DNA of 64,000 nucleotides from Desertimonas sp963772825 (lineage in GTDB: Bacteria; Actinomycetota; Acidimicrobiia; Acidimicrobiales; Ilumatobacteraceae), in assembly GCA_963772825.1 (NCBI GenBank), contig CAVYYX010000020.1:62001-126000 (forward strand). The letters are read 5' to 3'. Of this stretch, positions 44,927 through 52,733 are shown in pieces (position 1 is the first letter of the stretch; every line of letters starts with the position of its first letter). Made by a program: the position numbers and the translations under genes. The notes beneath the pieces are model-generated. The model did no database searches, had not been told where the DNA came from, and saw only the letters and a list, made by a program, of their open reading frames with translations.

Positions 44927-44935
44927 CCGCGCCGA

Positions 44936-45445
44936 TCAGTGCCCCTGGCGGCTGTAGTTGGCACGTGCTTCGTCGATCTCCTGCCACGCCTCGACGCGCC
45001 CGCCGATGCCCTGTGTCGACGAGTGCTTGTCAGGCTCGAGTGCTTTGTAGACCTCGAAGAAGTGCTGGATCTCGGCGACCAGCTGAGGCGTCAGTTCGGC
45101 GATGTCGTCGATGCCCTCCCAGCGCGGTTCACGCGGCGGCAGACAGATCAGCTTGGCGTCCTCGCCAGCTTCGTCCTCCATGTACAGCACGCCGATCGGG
45201 CGGGCCTCGACCCACACCCCGGGGTACACCGGGTCGTCGAGGAGCACCAGGGCGTCGAGCGGGTCGCCGTCGCCGCCGAGGGTGTCGGGGACGAACCCGT
45301 AGTCCGCTGGGTACGTCGTCGCCGTGAACAGCCGCCGGTCGAGATAGACGCGGTTGGTCTCGTGGTCGATCTCGTACTTGTTCCGACTGCCGCGCGGGAT
45401 CTCGATGACGACATGGATGCAGTCCGGGGCGAGCGCCTTGGCCAC
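44936..45445 (-). CDS. ppa: Inorganic pyrophosphatase (family I)
   Basis: 169 residues from GTG at 45445. Active-site and metal motifs: VVIEIPRGSRNKYEIDHETN, ATTYPADYGFVPDT, GDGDPLDALVLLDDPVYPGV (D-x-D-P-L-D), and EDAKLICLPP. It hydrolyses pyrophosphate to drive biosynthesis. The gene converges with the ROK gene (9 bp between stops) and is divergent from the aminotransferase (about 68 bp). Confidence 0.96.
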   Translation of the reverse strand: MAKALAPDCIHVVIEIPRGSRNKYEIDHETNRVYLDRRLFTATTYPADYGFVPDTLGGDGDPLDALVLLDDPVYPGVWVEARPIGVLYMEDEAGEDAKLICLPPREPRWEGIDDIAELTPQLVAEIQHFFEVYKALEPDKHSSTQGIGGRVEAWQEIDEARANYSRQGH

Positions 45446-45513
45446 CCGAACGACTGTAGGCGAGTTGCAACGCACCCTGCGCTGGCGGCAGCGCTCGCGG
45501 TAGCGTCCCCGAC

Positions 45514-46719
45514 ATGGAGTTCAGGCGCATCTCGAACCTGCCGCCGTACGTGTTCACGATCATCAACAACTTGAAGGTCGAGGCACGGCGAGCAGGCCGA
45601 GATGTCATCGACCTCGGGTTTGGCAATCCCGACATCCCGTCGCCGGACATCGCCGTGCAGAAGCTCGCCGAGGCGGCAACGAAGCCGGCCAACCACCGCT
45701 ACTCGATGTCGCGGGGCCTGCCCAAGCTCCGCGAGGCGATCGCTGGCTATTACCAGCGCACGTGGGGTGTCGAACTCGACGCGGAAACGGAGATCACCAA
45801 CACGATCGGGTCGAAGGAAGGTTTCAGCCACCTGATGTGGGTGTTGCTCGACCGTGGCGACGCGGCGATCGTGCCCAGCCCGAGCTACCCGATCCACATC
45901 TATGGGCCGCTGTTCGCGGGCGCCGATCTGCGCCAGGTGCCGATGCGGTCGCTGGCCGACCCCGCCGAGCGCGGATCGTTCGCCGAGGAGTTCTTCGATC
46001 GTCTGACGACGGCCTACGAGATCGGCTGGCCGAAGCCGAGGGTGCTCGTCATCTCCTTCCCGCACAACCCGACCGGGGCGTGCGTCGAGCTCGACTTCAT
46101 GCAACGTGTCGTCGACTTCTGCCGGGAGCGCGAGATGGTGGTCGTCCACGACTTCGCCTACGCCGACGTCGGTTTCGACGACTACCGGCCGCCGAGCATC
46201 CTGCAGGCCGACGGGGCCAAGGACTGCGCCGTGGAGCTGTACTCGATGACCAAGAGCTTCTCGATGGCAGGGTGGCGGGTGGCGTTCCTGCTCGGCAACG
46301 CCGAGGTCGTCCAGGCCCTCGTCAAGTTGAAGAGCTACCTCGACTACGGCATGTTCCAGCCCGTGCAGATCGCCGCCACCGTGACGCTCAACGAAGCCGC
46401 CGAATTCCCCATCGAGGTCTGCGCCACCTATGAGGCACGGCGCGACGCGCTCGTCGAGGGCCTCGCCAGGATCGGCTGGACGGTTCCCAAGCCGGGAGGC
46501 TCGATGTTCGTCTGGGCGCCGATCCCCGAGCCCTATGCCGAGCTCGACTCCGTGGAGTTCACGTCCGCCCTCGTACGTGACGCCGACATCGCCCTGTCGC
46601 CTGGGGTCGGGTTCGGCCCTGGCGGCGAAGGCTTCGTCCGCTTCGCCCTGATCGAGAACGAGAAGCGGATCGCCCAAGGGATCCGTAACCTTCGCCGCGG
46701 CCTGCCGAAGCTGGGCTGA
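45514..46719 (+). CDS. PLP-dependent aminotransferase, AlaC type
   Basis: 401 residues from ATG at 45514. Class I/II fold: VIDLGFGNPDIPSPDIAVQK, NHRYSMSRGLPKLREAIAGY, SFPHNPTGACVELDFM, VVHDFAYADVGFDDYRPPSI, and the PLP Lys in LYSMTKSFSMAGWRVAFLLG. The sequence is most like glutamate-pyruvate aminotransferases (AlaC/YfdZ group), which make alanine from pyruvate; related enzymes act on methionine. A short hydrophobic block in GGSMFVWAPIPEPYAELD closes the C-terminal domain. The following ACT gene is ten bases away. Confidence 0.9.
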   Translation: MEFRRISNLPPYVFTIINNLKVEARRAGRDVIDLGFGNPDIPSPDIAVQKLAEAATKPANHRYSMSRGLPKLREAIAGYYQRTWGVELDAETEITNTIGSKEGFSHLMWVLLDRGDAAIVPSPSYPIHIYGPLFAGADLRQVPMRSLADPAERGSFAEEFFDRLTTAYEIGWPKPRVLVISFPHNPTGACVELDFMQRVVDFCREREMVVVHDFAYADVGFDDYRPPSILQADGAKDCAVELYSMTKSFSMAGWRVAFLLGNAEVVQALVKLKSYLDYGMFQPVQIAATVTLNEAAEFPIEVCATYEARRDALVEGLARIGWTVPKPGGSMFVWAPIPEPYAELDSVEFTSALVRDADIALSPGVGFGPGGEGFVRFALIENEKRIAQGIRNLRRGLPKLG

Positions 46720-46728
46720 CCGCGACCC

Positions 46729-47391
46729 GTGCCCGACGACGCCGCGGCGACACGCACGCTCGTCCTGCGCCTTTGGTTGCCCGACCGGCCCGGGGCCCTC
46801 GGGCTCGTGGCCAGCCGCATCGGTGCCGTGCGCGGCGACGTGCTGGCGATCGACATCCTCGAGCGGGGCGGCGGTCAGGTCGTCGACGAGCTGGTGGTGA
46901 CCATTCCGGTTGGCACGCCCCAGGAATTGCTGATCGCTGAAGTCGGCGCTGTCGATGGCGTCGCCGTCGAGTCCGTTCGTGAGGCGCCCGACGATCGCCC
47001 CGACCCGGCGCTCGCCCTGTTCGAGCTCGGGGCCCAGGTCGCCGAGGCTTGCGCTGACGGACAGGTCGATCCGCTCGCCGTGCTCGGCAATGGCATCGCT
47101 GTGGCGCTCGACGCCGACTGGGTCGTCGTGACCGGTGCCGGCGGTGAACGGTTCCGCCACGGTGTGCCGCCGGATCCTCGATGGTTGGAGGCCTTTCTCG
47201 ACGGCAGTGAGCACCTCCCCACAGGTGGCAATCACGGACCGGCAGACGTGCTCTGGGCGCGACTCCCACGGGCTGCTGTGCTGATCGCCGCCGGCCGCGC
47301 GTCGCGGGCTGCTCACGAGCGCGAGCGCATCCGGCTACAGGTCCTGGCCCGCACGGTCGACCATCTGCTGGCCGTCGCGTCGACCCGCTAG
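46729..47391 (+). CDS. ACT domain protein
   Basis: 220 residues from GTG at 46729. An N-terminal ACT domain (about 8-85) is clear: LVLRLWLPDRPGALGLVASR, GDVLAIDILERGGGQVVDEL, then LLIAEVGAVDGVAVESVRE. The remainder (about 90-220) is GAF-like: FELGAQVAEACADG, VVVTGAGGERFRHG, AAVLIAAGRASRAAHERERI. ACT-GAF proteins are amino acid or redox sensors; here no output domain is present. It follows the aminotransferase and likely belongs with it, suggesting amino-acid sensing. Confidence 0.75.
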   Translation: MPDDAAATRTLVLRLWLPDRPGALGLVASRIGAVRGDVLAIDILERGGGQVVDELVVTIPVGTPQELLIAEVGAVDGVAVESVREAPDDRPDPALALFELGAQVAEACADGQVDPLAVLGNGIAVALDADWVVVTGAGGERFRHGVPPDPRWLEAFLDGSEHLPTGGNHGPADVLWARLPRAAVLIAAGRASRAAHERERIRLQVLARTVDHLLAVASTR

Positions 47392-47407
47392 CGTCGACAA
47401 TGGGCTG

Positions 47408-48958
47408 ATGGCCAAACCACCGAGGAACTCTCCGACGGCTCGCGGTGCCGGGGGATCGCGTCGCCGATTCGAATCCCGGTACCGGAGCGCGCTCGAGGAG
47501 CACGTTCACACGCCAACCGGAGGAGGCCTCGGCGAAGCGAAGGAACTCGGGCGCCAGGCGTCGGAAGCGGGCATCTCGCTCCGCGACGTGGTCAGCGTGC
47601 ATCTGGAGGTGCGGCGCGACCTGTTTCCCGACGTCGGTGCCCGGTTCGGCGACGTCGATGCATTCCTGTGCGAGTTCCTGTCGATGTTCGAGGACCTCCA
47701 GATGGAGCTCCGCGAGGCCCAGGGACTTGCCATCGACGACGGCCGCCGAATCGACGTCCTGCGCAGGTTGCGCGATGTCGCCGCCGACCTCTCCAGGGCG
47801 ACAACGCGTCGCGCCGTGGCGGCGGTGATGCTGCGTGCGACGCTGGAGGTTGCCGACGGGAAGGTCGGCACGATCGCCTTCTTCCGCGGCCGCGGCCGCG
47901 GCCGCGGGCGGCGCGGTCGTCGCACCGATCTGTTGGCCACCGTGCCGCCGCGTGATGCTCAGCGGCTTCGTGCGCTCAGCGCCGCAGCGGACTCCATCGA
48001 GGGTCTCCTCGAACCACACGCCTCACTCGAGTTGACGTCACTCGAGGAGGTACGTCGAGCGATCGGGGACGAGCCCAGCGCCGTGCTCGGCGCCGCAAGC
48101 CTGGCGGCCTACCCGATCGTGTGGCGCAGCAAGGTGCACGGCGCCCTGATCATCGCCGCACCCGGACGACGGGTGATGGAGCGCATCGATCGAGAATTCG
48201 TCGACGCCGTCGTGGTGATGGGTGCCTCGGCGCTGGAGCGAGCTGGGCGCTACGACATCGACCACGAAATCGCCCTCAAGCTGCAGCGCGGGATGATGTC
48301 GATCCCATCCTGCGACGTGCCCGAGACGTCGTGGTCGGCGCACTACTCGTCGGCGGCGACGGGGCTCGTCGGCGGTGACTGGTACGACGTCATCGGTCTC
48401 GAGGAGCGGATCGGGTTCTCGATCGGCGACATCGTCGGCCGAGGCATCGACGCCGCCGTGGCGATGGGCCAGGTGCGCAGCGCCGGACGGGCCCTGGCGA
48501 ACTGCTTCGACAAGCCGCATGAGGTCGTTGAAGGACTCGACCACTTCGTCTCGTCGACCGGCTGCGGGGAGGATTCCTCGATGGCCTACCTGACGATCGA
48601 TCGCCTCAGCGGCGAGCTCGCCTATGCCGTCGCCGGCCACCCTCCGCCGCTGGTGATCGGTCCCGATGGCACCGTGATGTGGCTCGAGGGGGCGAGCAGT
48701 GCGCTGCTCGGACGCGGCGGCAAGCGCCCCAGCGCCACGCTGCTCATCGAGCCGGGTACCACCGTCGTGTTGTACACCGACGGGTTGGTCGAGCGGCGCG
48801 GTGAGCCGCTCGACGCCGGGATGTCACGGCTCGTGGAAGCTGCCGGCGAGCTCGCCGGCACCGACAACGCAGCGCGGCAGATCGTCGAGCGAATCGGCTC
48901 GACGGGTGGCATCGAGGACGACGTCGCCGTCGTCGTCGTCAGGTTCATCGGTGACTGA
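47408..48958 (+). CDS. SpoIIE/PPM-family serine phosphatase with RsbU-type N-terminus and GAF
   Basis: 516 residues from ATG at 47408. An N-terminal helical segment of RsbU_N type spans about 25-110 (FESRYRSALEEHVHTPTGGG). A GAF domain (about 125-275) includes an Arg/Gly tract (FFRGRGRGRGRRGRR). The PPM phosphatase spans about 285-516, with GLVGGDWYDVIGLEERIGFS and IGDIVGRGIDAAVAMGQVRS, the metal Asp in STGGIEDDVAVVVVRFIGD, and VVLYTDGLVERRGEPL. It dephosphorylates STAS antagonists so that they release a sigma factor. The convergent neighbour is exactly such a STAS gene. Confidence 0.92.
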   Translation: MAKPPRNSPTARGAGGSRRRFESRYRSALEEHVHTPTGGGLGEAKELGRQASEAGISLRDVVSVHLEVRRDLFPDVGARFGDVDAFLCEFLSMFEDLQMELREAQGLAIDDGRRIDVLRRLRDVAADLSRATTRRAVAAVMLRATLEVADGKVGTIAFFRGRGRGRGRRGRRTDLLATVPPRDAQRLRALSAAADSIEGLLEPHASLELTSLEEVRRAIGDEPSAVLGAASLAAYPIVWRSKVHGALIIAAPGRRVMERIDREFVDAVVVMGASALERAGRYDIDHEIALKLQRGMMSIPSCDVPETSWSAHYSSAATGLVGGDWYDVIGLEERIGFSIGDIVGRGIDAAVAMGQVRSAGRALANCFDKPHEVVEGLDHFVSSTGCGEDSSMAYLTIDRLSGELAYAVAGHPPPLVIGPDGTVMWLEGASSALLGRGGKRPSATLLIEPGTTVVLYTDGLVERRGEPLDAGMSRLVEAAGELAGTDNAARQIVERIGSTGGIEDDVAVVVVRFIGD

Positions 48959-48971
48959 ACGTCAAGTTCAG
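48955..48971. terminator. Weak stem-loop between convergent genes
   Basis: CTGAAC (48955-48960) and GTTCAG (48966-48971) pair around GTCAA. It spans the stops of the SpoIIE and STAS genes, so it could serve as a bidirectional terminator. Only six base pairs. Confidence 0.3.
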
Positions 48972-49309
48972 TTCTCGAGCAGTTCTCCCGACCCGGTGAT
49001 CTCGATGAGCCTGGCAACGATGCTCGACGTCGCCGACACCCGCAGATTGCCCCCGCCGGCGGCGGCTGCGTCTCGCGCGGTCAGCAGCACACGCAAACCC
49101 GTTGAGTCGATGTAGGTCACCTCGCCGAGATCGAGGCGCACGTCGCCGTCGCCGTCGAGTCCGGCGAGCACGGCTCCCAGCTCGGCGCTCGTCTCGAGGT
49201 CGATCTCACCGCTGACTGTGACCGTGGCGAGATCGCCGTCGTTGTCGACGCTGACGGACAGGGCACCAGGTTGTGGTCCCACGCTGGCGGGAGAGTCGGA
49301 GTTGGCCAT
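48968..49309 (-). CDS. STAS-domain anti-sigma factor antagonist
   Basis: 113 residues from ATG at 49309 with GGAGGTGAGC directly before. STAS fold: LATVTVSGEIDLETSAELGA, VRLDLGEVTYIDSTGLRVLL and ARLIEITGSGELLEN. Ser69 in YIDSTGLRVLL is the phosphorylatable residue. The unphosphorylated form binds an RsbW-type kinase and frees sigma. It is the last gene of the sigma module, two bases after the sigma stop. The SpoIIE phosphatase on the other strand is its likely activator. Confidence 0.93.
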   Translation of the reverse strand: MANSDSPASVGPQPGALSVSVDNDGDLATVTVSGEIDLETSAELGAVLAGLDGDGDVRLDLGEVTYIDSTGLRVLLTARDAAAAGGGNLRVSATSSIVARLIEITGSGELLEN

Positions 49310-49311
49310 GC

Positions 49312-50091
49312 TCACCTCCCAATCGGTGTACTCGGTGCAGTCGGTTCGAGATCATGTCGGTCGTCGAGCAGGTTGCGCAACGTCATCATGCTCGATCGCA
49401 GCAATCGTGACACATGGACCTGGCTGATGCCCACTCGGTCGGCGATCTCCGATTGGCTGAGCTGGCCGAAGAAGCGCAGGTAGACGATCATTCGTTGGCG
49501 GCCATCGAGACGGCCGAGCAACTCGCGGACGAGCATCGAGTCGATCGCCGGGTCGATCCCGTCCGATTCGTCGGCGGCCGGCGGGTCGGTGGTCGTCCCG
49601 TCGGCGTCGATCGGGGCGTTGATCGACGTCGGTCGGTAGGCCGAACGCAGCTCCAGCGCTTCGAGCACCTCATCGACACTCGACCCGAGCTCGTCGGCCA
49701 GCTCCGCGGCGGTGGGCTGGCGGCCCAGGCTGGCAGCGAGCGCGGCGGTGGTCCGCCCCAGCCCGGCGTGGAGGTCCTTGAGCCCGCGCGGGACATGGAC
49801 CGCCCACGTCGTGTCACGGAAATGGCGACGAAGCTCTCCGGCGATCGTGGGGCGGGCGAAGGCGCTGAACGGAACGCCACGTGTCGGGTCGAAACGCTCG
49901 ACCGCCTTGAGCATGCCGAGCCGGGCAACCTGGACGAGATCGTCGACTGGCTCGCCACGGCCGGCGAACCGCATCGCCTCGCGCCGGGCCAGGTCGATGT
50001 GCTCCTCGATCAGGCGATTGCGGAGCCGCTGGTCGCCGGTGCGGTGGTACTCACGAAACGCCTCGAGCGTCTCGGTGGTTTCAGCTTCCAT
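49312..50091 (-). CDS. SigB/SigF-type alternative sigma factor
   Basis: 259 residues from ATG at 50091. Sigma-70 regions: 2 (LARREAMRFAGRGEPVDDLV, MLKAVERFDPTRGVPFSAFA), 3 (GELRRHFRDTTWAVHVPRGL, LAASLGRQPTAAELADELGS) and 4 (YLRFFGQLSQSEIADRVGIS, then QVHVSRLLRSSM). WAVHVPRGLKDL and SQVHVSRL are typical of the SigB/F/G stress and sporulation subfamily. It directs RNA polymerase to GTTT-N(14-16)-GGGTA promoters, some of which appear in this window. It overlaps the RsbW gene by 11 bp. Confidence 0.95.
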   Translation of the reverse strand: MEAETTETLEAFREYHRTGDQRLRNRLIEEHIDLARREAMRFAGRGEPVDDLVQVARLGMLKAVERFDPTRGVPFSAFARPTIAGELRRHFRDTTWAVHVPRGLKDLHAGLGRTTAALAASLGRQPTAAELADELGSSVDEVLEALELRSAYRPTSINAPIDADGTTTDPPAADESDGIDPAIDSMLVRELLGRLDGRQRMIVYLRFFGQLSQSEIADRVGISQVHVSRLLRSSMMTLRNLLDDRHDLEPTAPSTPIGR

Positions 50092-50533
50092 CGGTGAACG
50101 AGACGCGAACCGACAGCTGTCCGTCCTGACGATCGATCCGGTGGTCCGAGCCGGCGACCGCCAGCACCTGTCCGACGAGGGCGACGTTCTCGACGTCGAC
50201 GTCGTCGCTCGGCCCGTCCAGGGCAGCTTGGATCGACACGTCGAGACGGTGGTCGTCGAGCACATAGGCCAACGAGATCGTGGTCGCTCCGAACTGCACG
50301 GCGAGGCTGCACGCCTCGCCGACGGCAAGGCGAACGTCGTCCAGCCGATCGACCCCGAAGCCAAGCTCGTTGGCGAGACCGGATGCGACGAGCCTGGCCA
50401 CGCGCAGGTAGCGGGGCTGCGCCGGGAACGTCAGCGTGACCGCATCGGGAGGCGATCCAAACCCGCCGGCGGTTGCCGTCACCACGGCCTCCTCGGGCGG
50501 CCTGGCCTCGTTCGACTCGACCTGTCGTTCCAT
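50081..50533 (-). CDS. RsbW-like anti-sigma ATPase
   Basis: 150 residues, overlapping the sigma start by 11 bp. GHKL fold: FPAQPRYLRVARLVASGLAN, GVDRLDDVRLAVGEACSLAV (N-box, with Cys-Ser where Asn-Asn is common) and LDVSIQAALDGPSDD. A conserved GVD-x(4)-D-x-RLAVGE stretch is as in actinobacterial anti-sigma regulators. The ATP-lid Gly residues are weak. It likely binds the sigma factor encoded downstream and phosphorylates the STAS protein, but the eroded nucleotide site could mean it lacks kinase activity. Confidence 0.82.
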   Translation of the reverse strand: MERQVESNEARPPEEAVVTATAGGFGSPPDAVTLTFPAQPRYLRVARLVASGLANELGFGVDRLDDVRLAVGEACSLAVQFGATTISLAYVLDDHRLDVSIQAALDGPSDDVDVENVALVGQVLAVAGSDHRIDRQDGQLSVRVSFTDGS

Positions 50534-50554
50534 CGTGTTCCCCTTCTCGCCGCG

Positions 50555-50920
50555 CTACAAGCGGCGGGAGAGCCGAATGGCTGTCCCGTCCGTGGTGTCG
50601 ACCGTGACGTTGTCCATCAGCGCCATCATGATCGGCAACCCGAGCCCACGCGGCGGCACGGCGGCGGACACGCGCCAGCTCCCGGCGTCCCGCACGACGA
50701 TCGTCAGCACGCTGTCGTCGCCGAAGGCGAGCTCGATGGACACCGGCGGCGAGCCGTGTTCGAGAGCGTTGTCGATCGCCTCGCCACACGCCAATACGGC
50801 GTCGTCGGTGGAGCGGCCCTCGGCGCGGAGGTTCAACCACGTGCGGATGTCGGCGCGGCGCTCCGCCAGTTCGGCATGGGAGGAGACCGTCAAGGTGAGC
50901 GTGTCAGCGCGGTCTTCCAT
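50555..50920 (-). CDS. Second ATP-binding (HATPase/RsbW-T-like) protein
   Basis: 121 residues from ATG at 50920 (a GTG at 50959 is possible). N-box LACGEAIDNALEHGSPPVSI and G-box PRGLGLPIMMALMDNVTVDT are complete, unlike the adjacent RsbW-like protein. ADTLTLTVSSHAELAERRAD starts the domain. It is an intact serine kinase-type or switch kinase for the STAS protein. Two HATPases in one module suggest a partner-switching cascade. It precedes RsbW by 21 bp on the same strand. Confidence 0.85.
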   Translation of the reverse strand: MEDRADTLTLTVSSHAELAERRADIRTWLNLRAEGRSTDDAVLACGEAIDNALEHGSPPVSIELAFGDDSVLTIVVRDAGSWRVSAAVPPRGLGLPIMMALMDNVTVDTTDGTAIRLSRRL

Positions 50921-50975
50921 GAGGCGAGCGATTCCCGACCCGATGCTAGTAGTCGCCACTCGCTGAGCAGCGGGT

Positions 50976-52124
50976 TCACGCGCTCACCCCGCGGACTGCG
51001 GTGACGTGGTCGTGCGCATTGCCGCCTTCGAGCACGCGTGTGACGGTGCCGGCCTTGTCGATCACGACGGTCACAGGAAAGACCGCCGACGACGCGAACC
51101 GCGACACCAACACGCCGTTGTCGTCGGCCAGTAGTGGCACGGTCGTCCCCTGCTCTCGCTGGGATCGCACCGTCGCGGCGCTCTCGGGCAGGACGATCAT
51201 CAGCTGGACCTGTCGTCGTCCGAACTCGACGAACGCGTCGTCGAACGCTGCGACCAGGGCTTCGGCGTCCTCAGTAGGGAGCGTGCCGACGAAGGTCAAC
51301 ATGATCGGCACCTTGCCGACGAAATCTTCGAGCGCGAGAGTGCTCCCGGTCGACGCCGCAGTTACGAACGAGGGTGCCGGATCGCCGGGGACTGCATCGC
51401 CAGACCCGAGCTGCTCGTCGAGATCGTCGGCTTCGTCATCAGTCTGATTCGGGTCCGCCGGGTCCGAGTACCCGGCGGTTGTCTGACCGGAACGATCGAG
51501 AGTGAAGACTTGCAGCGCTGGGTCCGCGGCGAGGCGTTCGAGGGCCTTGGCGGCCTCGTTTCGATCGTCCGTGTGGACCGACACGATCGTCAACTCGACC
51601 GACGCATCGTCGACGAAGGTCTGTCGATAGGCGTCACTTCCGCCGAGGCCGGCGAACGTGAACCAGATCGCCCCGAACACGCCGAGCAACATGGCTCCGG
51701 CGACGGCAGCACCGACGAGTTGCCAGCCGTCCGCGCCGAAGGCAAGGGCGCCGCCACCAACCACGATGGCGCCGACAAGCGCCCCGACAGCGCCGCCGAT
51801 CAGGACGCGAGGAAGGATCTGGCGGCCGACACCCTCGGGGTCGACCCGCCCGTTTCCGTCGTCAGGTTGACGGGGTGCGCCACCGTCGCCGAGGGCGGTC
51901 CCCATGACGACGGTGCCGAGTTGGTCGTCGGAGTGCTCGATCGATTCGAGGGCGAGCACGGCGCGGCGCGCCGACTCGGCATCCTTGGCAAGGGCGACCA
52001 CGTTGTGTTCGCGAAGCAGCGGCGTCGGCTGGGAGCCTGAGAGGATCTGGAGATGTGGCGCGAGGCCCCTGGCGACATCGTCGATCGATGTGCCGGATTG
52101 ACGTGATGGGGTCCTTGACTGCAT
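50976..52124 (-). CDS. Fusion of a DUF1269-like stress membrane part and a cysteine-less redoxin domain
   Basis: 382 residues. The N-terminal 90 residues resemble general-stress proteins (NVVALAKDAESARRAVLALE, SDDQLGTVVMGTALGD). A Gly-zipper pair of membrane helices spans about 105-155 (LIGGAVGALVGAIVVGGGAL, GAAVAGAMLLGVFGAIWFTF). SVELTIVSVHTDDRNEAAKA follows. The C-terminal domain (about 250-382) looks like a thioredoxin/AhpC fold: LALEDFVGKVPIMLTFVGTL, VQLMIVLPESAATVRSQREQ, VPLLADDNGVLVSRFASSAV. The Cys motif of thioredoxins and peroxiredoxins is absent. The function is unknown. Confidence 0.65.
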   Translation of the reverse strand: MQSRTPSRQSGTSIDDVARGLAPHLQILSGSQPTPLLREHNVVALAKDAESARRAVLALESIEHSDDQLGTVVMGTALGDGGAPRQPDDGNGRVDPEGVGRQILPRVLIGGAVGALVGAIVVGGGALAFGADGWQLVGAAVAGAMLLGVFGAIWFTFAGLGGSDAYRQTFVDDASVELTIVSVHTDDRNEAAKALERLAADPALQVFTLDRSGQTTAGYSDPADPNQTDDEADDLDEQLGSGDAVPGDPAPSFVTAASTGSTLALEDFVGKVPIMLTFVGTLPTEDAEALVAAFDDAFVEFGRRQVQLMIVLPESAATVRSQREQGTTVPLLADDNGVLVSRFASSAVFPVTVVIDKAGTVTRVLEGGNAHDHVTAVRGVSA

Positions 52125-52141
52125 CAGGCGTGTCGAGGACG

Positions 52142-52555
52142 TCAGTTGTTCGGTGGGGCAGCGCTGATGTCGCCGAGCAGCGACGAGCGGTCACGGTCGC
52201 GAGCGAGATCACCGAGGGCGACGATTCCGACGGGCTTGTCACCCTCACAGACCGGAATGCGCCGGATGGCGCTGTCGCTCATCACCCGGATGACCTCATC
52301 GACCGGTGTGTCGACCGCCACAGACTTGACGTTCGGGGTGCAGATCTCGCCGAGCCGGACCTCCGCAGGGTCACGACCGACAGCGACGGCGCGGGTCACG
52401 ATGTCACGATCGGTCACGATGCCGAGCGGGCCGCCGTCGTCTTGGACGAGGACGTCGCCGATGTCCTGATCGCGCATCAGGGTGGCGGCGTCTCGGGCGG
52501 TGGCATCCGATCGACAAATCGTCGGATCGGGGGTCATCACATCACGAAGTTCCAT
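52142..52555 (-). CDS. CBS-pair domain protein
   Basis: 137 residues from ATG at 52555, with GAGGAG upstream. Two CBS motifs: MTPDPTICRSDATARDAATL with GDVLVQDDGGPLGIVTDRDI, and CTPNVKSVAVDTPVDEVIRV with RRIPVCEGDKPVGIVALGDL. Tandem CBS pairs bind adenine nucleotides. Stand-alone forms of this size are often part of the actinobacterial stress or dormancy response. A GTCT-N16-GGGTAC promoter lies upstream. Confidence 0.92.
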   Translation of the reverse strand: MELRDVMTPDPTICRSDATARDAATLMRDQDIGDVLVQDDGGPLGIVTDRDIVTRAVAVGRDPAEVRLGEICTPNVKSVAVDTPVDEVIRVMSDSAIRRIPVCEGDKPVGIVALGDLARDRDRSSLLGDISAAPPNN

Positions 52556-52623
52556 GGTGTGCTCCTCTCAGGTGGAACCGGGTCGGCCGGAACAAGGGGG
52601 TCAGGATTCTCCTCAACGTCCAC

Positions 52624-52649
52624 GTACCCGGAACGCTCGCCGTCCAGAC
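52624..52649 (-). promoter_or_regulatory. Candidate SigB-type promoter for the CBS gene
   Basis: Minus strand: GTCT at 52649-52646, a 16-base spacer and GGGTAC at 52629-52624. The CBS start codon is about 70 bp downstream. SigB/F promoters in Gram-positives are GTTT-N(14-16)-GGGTAT, so one mismatch in each box. Confidence 0.4.
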
Positions 52650-52697
52650 ACACGATCGTTTGGCCGTGACCGTTTTGCCGTGACATCGTCCGCCGCC

Positions 52698-52723
52698 GTT
52701 TCACCCTGCCGGGGAACGGGTAG
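52698..52723 (+). promoter_or_regulatory. Candidate SigB-type promoter for topoisomerase IB
   Basis: GTTT at 52698-52701, a 16-base spacer and GGGTAG at 52718-52723. The GTG start at 52734 is 11 bp further, so the transcript would have almost no leader. It lies back to back with the CBS candidate at 52624-52649. Confidence 0.45.
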
Positions 52724-52733
52724 TTGGGCGTCC

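Noticed and set aside
45148..47316. Open minus-strand frame of about 720 codons across the aminotransferase and ACT genes
   Set aside because: It runs antisense to clearly coding genes and only joins the pyrophosphatase region in a wrong frame.
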